Assembly: GCA_005793285.1 (NCBI GenBank)
Contig: SXPO01000100.1
Location: 1-6,055 of the forward strand
From: Nitrospiraceae bacterium
GTDB taxonomy: Bacteria; Nitrospirota; Nitrospiria; Nitrospirales; Nitrospiraceae
Direction: 5' to 3'
DNA: 6,055 nt
A program made the position numbers and the translations under genes. The notes under the pieces were generated by a model. That model worked only from the letters and a program-made list of their open reading frames with translations. It did not search any database and was not told the DNA's origin. Shown piece after piece: positions 1 through 5,269 of the stretch; position 1 is the first letter of the stretch; the number at the start of each line of letters is the position of its first letter.

Positions 1-2149
1 ACGCATGCGCATCACTGGTGTGACGGGGCGCTATGGCACGATTCGGCTGACGGATGGAAAGGCGGTCGTCTCGTTTCTTGAGGCAGGTCCATGGCTTGAA
101 CTGGAAGTGACGGGCGAGATGACGGCATCGCATCTGGTGGACTTTCTGGCCCAGACGATGAAGGTTGAACGATTGACGCAGGTGATGGCCGGAGTGCGGG
201 ATGTGGAGGGCACGGCCCAGCCGACCTTCCGCCTCGTCGGCGCGTTGACCCAGCCGGGAGGCATTACCTTTGCCGGAGGAGAGATTACGGTTCAATCTGT
301 GAGTCTGACTCATTCGGCGCTGCCGGAGCGGCTGACGGGGCTGCAAGGGCGATTCATTTTGGCCGAGGGATCGACCAGGATCGAGGAGGTGACCGGTCAC
401 CTCGGAGATGTCGCGGTGCAGGTTTACGGGACGATTACCGGCGGAGACGTGAGTGTATTTCAAGATCTGTCTGTTCATGCGCGAGGGGATGCCGCACATG
501 TGGTGAGTCTGCTGTCTGGAGGCGCCGCGTCGCCTGGTTCATTTGAGGGCATTATCGGAGCGGCCGTTACACTGTCCGGTTCAACGACGGCGCCTCACCT
601 CCGCGGTACTGTGGTGTTCGATGAGACGATGTTCATTCTGCCGGTCTTAGGCGAAAAGCCCGTCGGCGCGCCGGCAACCATCGCATTCGAGGGCGACGTG
701 ACCAAGGCCGACGCCCTGACTGTGAACCGTGTGGAGCTGATTCTGCCGTCGATCCGGATTCCGGCCAAGGGCAGTATGCGGTTCGGCGATCCATTCAGTA
801 TCGATGCCTCAGTGGCGACCGGGGCCTTGTCTTTGTCTCGAGTGCCGGAGTGGATTTCAAAAAGTGGTTTTGAGGCCGGGAACATCGAAGTCTCTCTTGA
901 CGTGAAGGGGAAGGGCAAGGATTGGCAAGCCTGGCGGATTACCGGGTGGATGGCGCTGACAAACGGCTTGATGGCCGGAGGCGCCGACGGCCCTATTCAG
1001 GATCTCTATGCCCGTGTGAAGCTGGTGCGCAACGGCGCCGAGATCAAACGATTGTCGTTCAAGATTCATGACAGCGATGTGGCCTTGGAGGCCACGGTTA
1101 AAAACTGGACGGCGAAGCCGGTGATCACCGGCAAGATCGAGTCGAATCAGCTGGATCTGAATCTGTTGATTCCCAAGGGGGACCAGTCGGTCGTGCGGGA
1201 ATTTCTTGAGGACTTGGCGGCGACGAGCCGGGTAACGATGTCCGTGGCAATCGCACGCGGTCATTACAAGCACATGAAATTCGGCGAGTTGTCGGCGCGT
1301 GTGAATATTCAAGACCGGGTGATGGATATCGATCGTATTTCCGGCGAATCGGCTCACGGACAAGTTGCCGGGCGGCTCGTGGCCCAACTGTCCAGAAAGA
1401 CGCCGCTGGACATGGAAGTTTCGTTCCGTGCCACCGGTGTGCCGGTCAACGATCTGTTGCGATTTACGGATAGCCATGTCAATGGCATGACGGGGGACAT
1501 GCGGCTGAGTGGTTCTATGCGGGGGCATGGCCGCAATCCCCATGGGGTCTATCCGTCGCTCAACGGGAAGGCCGAGGTGTTATTGGAAAAAGGGCACATT
1601 CTCAAATCAAGCGAGCGGGCGATATGGAAAGTCATTGGGCTCTTGAACCTTCCGGTCGTCTTGCAGGGAAAAATGGACCTTGAAAAGGAGGGGCTGCCGT
1701 ACAACAAAATTTCCGGGACGATTCTGATCCAGAACGGCGTGTTTCAGACAGAAAACATGGTTATGGACAGTCCGATTCTGAAGCTCACGGCGGCGGGCCA
1801 GTACGATTTGCCGACCGATCAGCTGGATCTCGTCATGGCGGTGAGCCCATTTGGGTCCTACTCGCAATTCATCAAGACCATTCCTCTCTTCGGCCGGATT
1901 CTTGCCGGTGAACGGAAAGGATTGGCGACGGCGATATTTTCCGTCAAGGGAGCGGTCGAAGAACCAGATGTCACCTACATGCCGGTGAAGTCCTTTGCAT
2001 CGGGTCTGTCCGGGCTGGCCCAGCTTGCCGTCGATGTGTTGACGAATACGCTGACACTCCCGATCGATCTGGTGACGTCGGATGAAGAGGGCAAAACTCC
2101 TGCGCCGGATGCGGGACTGCCGTCTGAATCAGCTCCCCCAACTCCTTGA
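1..2149 (+). CDS. AsmA/YhdP-like envelope protein, C-terminal portion (5' end outside window)
   Basis: Reading frame open from the left edge to TGA at 2147-2149. An ATG lies at 5-7, but the codon before it is open and no ribosome site can be seen, so the gene most likely begins upstream. The visible 714 residues are mostly alternating beta-strand repeats of the kind in AsmA/TamB/YhdP proteins ('GxxxLxxGxVxxxxxxLxxP' patterns). The last part, about residues 520-660, resembles the AsmA-like C-terminal region: 'KISGTILIQNGVFQTEN', then 'DLPTDQLDLVMAVSPFGS', then 'IPLFGRILAG' and 'FSVKGAVEEPDVTY'. The tail (about 690-714) is Pro/Ser/Glu-rich and probably disordered. Family knowledge: AsmA-clan proteins are inner-membrane-anchored, periplasm-spanning and implicated in phospholipid transport to the outer membrane. 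The anchoring helix would be in the missing N-terminus. No terminator is evident after the stop. Family is fairly sure; the exact subfamily is not. Confidence 0.8.
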   Translation, partial: RMRITGVTGRYGTIRLTDGKAVVSFLEAGPWLELEVTGEMTASHLVDFLAQTMKVERLTQVMAGVRDVEGTAQPTFRLVGALTQPGGITFAGGEITVQSVSLTHSALPERLTGLQGRFILAEGSTRIEEVTGHLGDVAVQVYGTITGGDVSVFQDLSVHARGDAAHVVSLLSGGAASPGSFEGIIGAAVTLSGSTTAPHLRGTVVFDETMFILPVLGEKPVGAPATIAFEGDVTKADALTVNRVELILPSIRIPAKGSMRFGDPFSIDASVATGALSLSRVPEWISKSGFEAGNIEVSLDVKGKGKDWQAWRITGWMALTNGLMAGGADGPIQDLYARVKLVRNGAEIKRLSFKIHDSDVALEATVKNWTAKPVITGKIESNQLDLNLLIPKGDQSVVREFLEDLAATSRVTMSVAIARGHYKHMKFGELSARVNIQDRVMDIDRISGESAHGQVAGRLVAQLSRKTPLDMEVSFRATGVPVNDLLRFTDSHVNGMTGDMRLSGSMRGHGRNPHGVYPSLNGKAEVLLEKGHILKSSERAIWKVIGLLNLPVVLQGKMDLEKEGLPYNKISGTILIQNGVFQTENMVMDSPILKLTAAGQYDLPTDQLDLVMAVSPFGSYSQFIKTIPLFGRILAGERKGLATAIFSVKGAVEEPDVTYMPVKSFASGLSGLAQLAVDVLTNTLTLPIDLVTSDEEGKTPAPDAGLPSESAPPTP

Positions 2150-2162
2150 CGGAGCCTTATTC

Positions 2163-2191
2163 TTGACCGACTCCCGCCCCCATGCTAGCAT
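2163..2191 (+). promoter_or_regulatory. Predicted sigma70-like promoter for the M24 peptidase gene
   Basis: TTGACC (2163-2168) and TAGCAT (2186-2191) are separated by exactly 17 bases. A TG one base before the -10 box (2183-2184) makes it an extended -10. The -10 lies inside the 10-base perfect palindrome ATGCTAGCAT (2182-2191). A start of transcription would fall near 2197-2199, about 75 bases before the peptidase ATG. Prediction from sequence only. Confidence 0.45.
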
Positions 2192-2201
2192 CCGCTTCAC
2201 G

Positions 2202-2276
2202 ATGCTGAAGAATCAGACGCACAGGCTGGTATCAGGCTACGTGCTCACCCCTCACCATCCGTTCTTTCATTCATGA
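2202..2276 (+). CDS. Possible 24-residue leader ORF coupled to the peptidase gene
   Basis: ATG at 2202 opens a 24-codon frame (beginning MLKNQTHRL, ending HHPFFHS) that stops with TGA at 2274-2276. The stop overlaps the peptidase ATG (2273-2275) as ATGA, the classic layout for translational coupling. If the predicted promoter at 2163-2191 is used, this ATG would sit only a few bases from the 5' end of the mRNA, so it would be almost leaderless. Against it: no Shine-Dalgarno before 2202, no recognisable protein family, and the same frame is open further upstream inside the AsmA-like gene, so it could be chance. Listed as a candidate only. Confidence 0.15.
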   Translation: MLKNQTHRLVSGYVLTPHHPFFHS

Positions 2277-3427
2277 AACGCGCTGCCGTTTCTCAACCAG
2301 AAATTGCGACGCTCTTTATTGCTGCGAGCGAACTGGATTCGAACCTCTATTACGCCACAAAATTTATCGCGCCGGACTCCTTCATCTATATGGAGATTAA
2401 GGGGGAACGCTTGCTGGTGATGAGCGACCTTGAAATGGATCGCGCCAGGGCTCAGGCCTCGGTCGACCGCGTATTGTCTTATTCAGAGCTCGAACAGAAA
2501 GCCAAAACGCAGGGTATCAAGGACCCGACGACAGTCGATATTGTGCATGTGGTGTTGAAGGAATTCAAAATTCGCCGGCTTTTGGTGCCGGCGAATTTCC
2601 CATTCATTCATGCCACCAGGCTCCAGGAACTCGGCTATAGCCTGAAACCCAAGCGGGATCCGTTTTATGAACAACGGGTGGTGAAAACCGCCGATGAAGT
2701 ACGCCATATCGAAGCGGCGCAACGAGCCACGGAAGAAGCCGTCGCGGCGGCGTTTGAGACTGTCCGACGGGCGACGATCGAAGGGGGATGGCTCCATCTC
2801 GACGGGGAGCTGTTGACGTCCGAGCGGATTAAGAAGCTGATCAACGTGAAGTTGATGGAGCGAGACTGTGTCGCGCAGCACACGATCGTGGCCGGGGGGG
2901 AACAGGCTTGCGATCCCCACAATGAAGGCAGTGGCCCGTTGCCTGCAGGGCGCAGCATCATTTTCGATGTGTTTCCTCGGTCGGCCACCAGCCGGTATTT
3001 TGCCGATATGTCCCGCACGGTCGTTCGGGGGGCACCGACTTCAGACCTGAAGCGGCTGTACCAAACTGTCAAGGATGCCCAAGAAGAAGCGATCGAGAAG
3101 GTCAAAGACGGAGCCGAGGGGATGAAGATTCATCAAGGCATCTGCGCGCGATTTGAGAAGGCGGGGTACATGACCGGCGTGGTGAATGGGCGCATGCAAG
3201 GGTATTTTCATGGAACCGGCCATGGTGTGGGGTTGGATATTCATGAAGCGCCGCGCATCAGTCGAACCGGTTCTCTTCTGCAAGAAGGCCATGTGGTCAC
3301 GGTTGAACCGGGGCTCTATTACCCGGGTTTAGGAGCGGTGAGAATCGAAGACATGGTCTTAGTGACGAAGGATGGCTGCCGCAATCTCACCGACTTTCCC
3401 AAGTTGTTCGAACTTCAAGATCTTTGA
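2273..3427 (+). CDS. M24 family metallopeptidase (Xaa-Pro aminopeptidase/dipeptidase type)
   Basis: A 384-residue cytosolic-type protein with no signal peptide, of normal length for the two-domain M24B family. Residues about 1-130 form the creatinase-like N-terminal domain and about 140-380 the pita-bread catalytic domain. The five dinuclear-metal ligands are all present: D232 (IFDVFP), D245 (FADMSRT), H317 (HGTGHGVGL), E345 (VEPGLY) and E359 (RIED). H313, H324 (DIHE) and H216 (DPHNEG) fit the supporting active-site histidines of aminopeptidase P. Expected activity is release of an N-terminal residue next to proline, or cleavage of Xaa-Pro dipeptides; the sequence does not decide which. D232 and D245 are 13 apart, against 11 in E. 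coli aminopeptidase P. ATG 2273 is the first possible start: in this frame there is no ATG, GTG or TTG between the TAG at 2186-2188 and it. It has no good Shine-Dalgarno. It lies 123 bases after the AsmA-like gene and has a likely promoter of its own. Confidence 0.9.
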   Translation: MKRAAVSQPEIATLFIAASELDSNLYYATKFIAPDSFIYMEIKGERLLVMSDLEMDRARAQASVDRVLSYSELEQKAKTQGIKDPTTVDIVHVVLKEFKIRRLLVPANFPFIHATRLQELGYSLKPKRDPFYEQRVVKTADEVRHIEAAQRATEEAVAAAFETVRRATIEGGWLHLDGELLTSERIKKLINVKLMERDCVAQHTIVAGGEQACDPHNEGSGPLPAGRSIIFDVFPRSATSRYFADMSRTVVRGAPTSDLKRLYQTVKDAQEEAIEKVKDGAEGMKIHQGICARFEKAGYMTGVVNGRMQGYFHGTGHGVGLDIHEAPRISRTGSLLQEGHVVTVEPGLYYPGLGAVRIEDMVLVTKDGCRNLTDFPKLFELQDL

Positions 3428-3520
3428 TTCCGATACGCAGGTCTCGCAGCATCTCACCGACTACGTGCAATATGCGGTGTACGGATGGCCCATCCCTTGG
3501 GGTGGTCTATGGCGGGACGG

Positions 3521-3915
3521 TTATACGGCTTCAGCGGTCTTGCGTGTGGCCGCTTGTCCAAGGATGTCCAAGGCGGCGATGCGATAGGTCTCGGCATAGG
3601 CGGGAAAGTTGAAGATGTTGTCGATAAAGGATTCGATTACGGAATGACCTCAACGACTTGTTTGGGGAGGCTCCACTTCTCGGCGATGAGGCATCCAACA
3701 GGCGAATGATAGCCGTTGATCACGATATGGAACATCGGCATGTCGGCCTGGATCTGTTGCGCACGCGCAACCGTCACTGCCGTGCGGAGGACAACGGGTG
3801 TTCCGATTCCATGTAACAGTCCGCAGAGAAAGGCGCTTTCTGCGTGGATCTGTAGATTGGCGCAGAGGCGAAAGAATGATGACTCAACCCCCATGCAAGG
3901 CCAAGCGCATAGAAG
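3521..3915 (-). pseudogene. Decayed HDOD-domain gene
   Basis: Read on the minus strand, one frame carries the core of an HDOD domain: 'HAESAFLCGLLHGIGTP' followed by 'GYHSPVGCLIAEKWSLP' and 'KQVVEVI'. This matches the family pattern AFLxGLLHDIG ... HxxVGxxLAxxWxLPxxVVExI. It stops at TAA (3637-3639) just where the family would continue to the HH motif. Just upstream, a different frame reads 'WGLSHHSFASA', which resembles the W-x-HS helix that starts HDOD domains, so a frame break lies near 3860. Just after the TAA a third frame reads 'FIDNIFNFPAYAETYRI' and ends at TAA 3521-3523, a coding-like tail that may be the old C-terminus. Homology ends about 3915, where the cupin gene begins on the other strand. 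HDOD proteins are usually signalling or regulatory modules. The family call is fairly secure; the exact set of lesions is inferred. Confidence 0.6.
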
Positions 3916-3920
3916 AAAGG
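3914..3920 (+). promoter_or_regulatory. Shine-Dalgarno of the cupin gene
   Basis: AGAAAGG ends 9 bases before the ATG at 3930. It fixes the cupin start there rather than at the in-frame ATG at 3798, which would run through the HDOD remnant on the other strand. Confidence 0.6.
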
Positions 3921-3929
3921 TGTGTGGCA

Positions 3930-4250
3930 ATGAAGGTGATGAATCTTGTGGATTGTCAGCGATTTAGCAGTGAGAAGATGAAGAAGAACAATATGTTTCA
4001 GACGGAGCGATTTTTCTGCGACGTCTATTGTTTCGAGCCGGGACAGGAACAACAGGGGCATGTCCATGGCGACCAGGACAAAGTCTATCTGGTTCTTGAA
4101 GGGCAAGGGATATTTCAGGTTGGATCGGAGAAGCAGGTGTTAGGGGCAGGACAGGCGACAGTGGCCCCTGCAGGCGAAGAGCATGGGGTGAAGAACCATA
4201 CGGGAGAACGGCTCCGGGTCTTGGTATTTGTCTCGCCGAATCCGAGCTAA
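3930..4250 (+). CDS. Small single-domain cupin protein
   Basis: A 106-residue protein forming one cupin beta-barrel, with no signal peptide and so probably cytoplasmic. Motif 1 is GHVHGDQDKVYLVLEG: H44 and H46 are present, but the usual metal-binding Glu is replaced by K51, with D50 next to it. Motif 2 is complete, G74-x5-P80-x-G82-x2-H85-x3-N89 (GQATVAPAGEEHGVKN). Three His ligands therefore remain for a metal such as Mn, Fe, Zn or Ni; the fourth is missing or supplied by D50. The family is functionally broad (isomerases, dioxygenases, sugar- or ligand-binding sensors), and nothing here identifies the substrate. ATG 3930 was chosen because AGAAAGG lies 9 bases upstream and because the cupin fold begins soon after; the frame is open further upstream to an ATG at 3798, but that stretch is not cupin-like. 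Its TAA (4248-4250) overlaps the TAG of the convergent HMA-like gene. Confidence 0.85.
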   Translation: MKVMNLVDCQRFSSEKMKKNNMFQTERFFCDVYCFEPGQEQQGHVHGDQDKVYLVLEGQGIFQVGSEKQVLGAGQATVAPAGEEHGVKNHTGERLRVLVFVSPNPS

Positions 4251-4609
4251 TGGGCCTGGTTCGGCGGCAGTGGATCTGCCGAGATACAGGATTCCATGAT
4301 CTCGGCGCGGCATTGGGCCTCTGATGGAAGGATGCCGTTGACGATAGTCCGGAAGTCCTCTGCGGTTCGCTGATCCTGAATCCGGTCGATCAAGACGTGG
4401 CCCTCGATGAGGGTCATATCAATGCGTGTGACTCCGGGGACTTGGGACAGCGTCTTGGCAATGGCCTGATGGTGCGCTGAGCAATGTTGCCCAGAAAGGG
4501 CCAAGGCGATGCGTTCATTGGCGCGCGGCTCGGCCTGGAGTATGCCTGCGCTTCCAAGGGCCATGGTCAGAATTATCGCCAGGGTCCCTTGTTGTAACTG
4601 CGTCACCAT
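4247..4609 (-). CDS. Exported HMA-like (heavy-metal-associated fold) protein with CxxH site
   Basis: A 120-residue protein. Residues 1-26 look like a signal peptide (hydrophobic LAIILTMALGSAGIL, probable cleavage after A26 in LQA-EP), so it is likely periplasmic. Residues about 33-93 fit the beta-alpha-beta-beta-alpha-beta pattern of HMA domains: IALALSGQHCSAHHQAIAKT, then VPGVTRIDMTL, then HVLIDR, then an amphipathic helix. The usual GMxCxxC copper/mercury site reads G40-Q-H-C43-S-A-H46, a CxxH variant. A short tail adds C100, C108 and the C-terminal H120. The ATG at 4609 is preferred over the longer frame from 4690 because it is preceded by AAGGA (4621-4625, 11-base spacing) and directly begins a signal peptide, while the longer version would run through the terminator hairpin. 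Function not established; metal capture or transfer is possible. Tail-to-tail overlap with the cupin gene at 4247-4250. Confidence 0.7.
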   Translation of the reverse strand: MVTQLQQGTLAIILTMALGSAGILQAEPRANERIALALSGQHCSAHHQAIAKTLSQVPGVTRIDMTLIEGHVLIDRIQDQRTAEDFRTIVNGILPSEAQCRAEIMESCISADPLPPNQAH

Positions 4610-4614
4610 GCCAG

Positions 4615-4629
4615 ACACAATCCTTGTGT
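4615..4629 (-). promoter_or_regulatory. Palindrome spanning the ribosome site of the HMA-like gene
   Basis: The sequence is a perfect 6-bp inverted repeat, ACACAA / TTGTGT, around a 3-base centre. On the coding (minus) strand it reads ACACAAGGATTGTGT and contains the Shine-Dalgarno AAGGA. It begins 5 bases downstream of a TATAAC box. It could be an operator at the transcription start or a small RNA hairpin masking the ribosome site. The symmetry is seen; the role is inferred. Confidence 0.35.
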
Positions 4630-4634
4630 GCTGC

Positions 4635-4640
4635 GTTATA
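4635..4640 (-). promoter_or_regulatory. Candidate -10 box for the HMA-like gene
   Basis: TATAAC on the minus strand, immediately after the T tract of the upstream terminator. No good -35 hexamer is found 16-18 bases upstream, where the terminator stem lies. An activator-dependent or non-sigma70 promoter, or none, would be equally compatible. Confidence 0.3.
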
Positions 4641-4671
4641 GAAAAGGGCGGCAGACTGTTGTCTGCCGCCC
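4641..4671 (-). terminator. Intrinsic terminator after the truncated haemoglobin gene
   Basis: A perfect 11-bp GC-rich stem, GGGCGGCAGAC / GTCTGCCGCCC (4646-4656 and 4661-4671), closes a 4-base loop. On the minus strand it is followed by TTTTC. It lies about 80 bases beyond the haemoglobin stop and before the HMA-like gene, so it should end nirK/globin transcripts. In the plus direction no T tract follows, so it is one-way. Confidence 0.8.
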
Positions 4672-4711
4672 TCGTACGTTGCTCTAGCAATGCGAATCGC
4701 TCTGCGGATCG

Positions 4712-4741
4712 GCGTGGCTGGTCTGCAGAGGCCAGCCACGC
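4712..4741. repeat. Second inverted repeat downstream of the globin gene
   Basis: A perfect 10-bp inverted repeat, GCGTGGCTGG / CCAGCCACGC, around a 10-base centre that itself holds the palindrome TCTGCAGA. It starts 11 bases beyond the haemoglobin stop. No T tract follows on either strand, so it is not a standard terminator by itself. It might protect the 3' end of the mRNA or act with the next hairpin. Confidence 0.6.
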
Positions 4742-4752
4742 ATGTCGCGATC

Positions 4753-5196
4753 CTACGGAGCTTCGACGATATCTTTGCTCATTGGTCCCAAGACGCTGAG
4801 CAATTCACCCTTTTCTTGCTCCGGTACGTTGAACGTATCGAGCGCTGCCACGAGATCCTCAACCAAGGCGGTGAACGCCGCTGACGTGATCTTCATTCCT
4901 TTGTGCGTGGTCTTCATGTCTTTGCCCGTGTAGGTGCAAGGACCGCCGCTGGCCATGCACACCTGATCGACCAGCTGCCGCTTGAGGTTGGGGATGTCGG
5001 CCTTCGCGAAGTATCCATTGATCCGCTTATCGGCTGCGACGTTGGCGACGAATTTTCCCACGACGGCGGTGATGGGACCGGTCCCTCCGAGCCGTTCATA
5101 GAGCGAGGGCTTGGTGTCCGCAGCCATGCTGAGTACAGGCGCGCTGACGACGGTCGCAAACAGTGCGGCCGCCAGTATTGTTGAAGTACGAGTCAT
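4753..5196 (-). CDS. Exported group I truncated haemoglobin
   Basis: A 147-residue haem protein of the 2-over-2 globin fold. Residues 1-25 form a signal peptide (TILAAALFATVVSAPVLSMA, cleavage likely before ADT), so the mature globin, about 122 residues, should be periplasmic. The family landmarks are clear: SLYERLGG at the A helix, F49 at B9, F63 (GYF) at CD1, GGPCTYTGKDM before the F helix, the proximal haem ligand H98 in THKGMKIT, and the LLSVLGPMSKDIV end. B10 appears to be V50 rather than the Tyr that often stabilises bound O2. C80 and C87 flank the ASGGP turn. ATG 5196 is chosen over the in-frame ATG 5214 because GAGGAG sits 7 bases upstream of it and the shorter form starts cleanly with the signal peptide. 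It follows nirK on the same strand with a 73-base gap and ends in a strong terminator, so the two are probably co-transcribed. NO or O2 binding in the periplasm is the natural inference. Confidence 0.9.
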   Translation of the reverse strand: MTRTSTILAAALFATVVSAPVLSMAADTKPSLYERLGGTGPITAVVGKFVANVAADKRINGYFAKADIPNLKRQLVDQVCMASGGPCTYTGKDMKTTHKGMKITSAAFTALVEDLVAALDTFNVPEQEKGELLSVLGPMSKDIVEAP

Positions 5197-5203
5197 TGTC
5201 CGT

Positions 5204-5209
5204 CTCCTC
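5204..5209 (-). promoter_or_regulatory. Shine-Dalgarno that decides the globin start
   Basis: GAGGAG on the minus strand, 7 bases before ATG 5196. It falls inside the codons that would be used from the upstream ATG 5214, and that ATG has no comparable site, so 5196 is the start. Confidence 0.75.
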
Positions 5210-5269
5210 TTCATTGGTTAAAGTAGTGGAACTGCTTCTGTCTTGTTCACTGCACTCTGCAACCGTTGC

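Larger units (their letters stand above)
3428..3929. other. 502-base stretch without an intact gene
   Basis: Between the peptidase stop and the cupin start, plus-strand frames give only short Arg/Ser/Cys-rich translations with no family resemblance. The only coding signal is the minus-strand HDOD remnant at about 3521-3915. The first 90 bases (3428-3520) hold nothing I recognise beyond a weak 6-bp hairpin at 3490-3505, which has no T tract. I see no convincing promoter for the cupin gene. Confidence 0.6.

Noticed and set aside
857..1543. 228-codon open frame on the minus strand
   Set aside because: Antisense to the AsmA-like gene; the translation is rich in His, Arg and Gln with no family resemblance, as expected from the reverse of a GC-rich gene.
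2483..3105. Two overlapping minus-strand frames of about 145 codons
   Set aside because: Both are antisense to the peptidase gene, which has every catalytic residue; their translations show no domain.
3490..3505. Hairpin CCATCC-CTTG-GGGTGG as a terminator for the peptidase gene
   Set aside because: Only 6 bp with a G-T pair, and no T tract follows.
3756..3771. Inverted repeat GTTGCGC-AC-GCGCAAC
   Set aside because: It lies within the HDOD remnant and is short; likely a codon-driven coincidence rather than a binding site.
3774..4106. 110-codon minus-strand frame
   Set aside because: Mostly antisense to the cupin gene. Only its 'WGLSHHSFASA' segment is meaningful, as part of the HDOD remnant.
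4610..4690. Longer N-terminus of the HMA-like protein, from 4690
   Set aside because: It would translate the terminator stem and place 27 residues before an otherwise well-formed signal peptide.
4509..4884. Plus-strand frames opposite the HMA-like and globin genes
   Set aside because: They run through both hairpins and are antisense to well-supported genes; no ribosome site or family match.
5197..5214. Upstream start (ATG 5214) for the globin
   Set aside because: It has no Shine-Dalgarno of its own, while the GAGGAG inside it is ideally placed for ATG 5196.
5225..5252. Imperfect inverted repeat in the nirK-globin gap
   Set aside because: One bulge and a long loop; too weak to call an attenuator or processing site.
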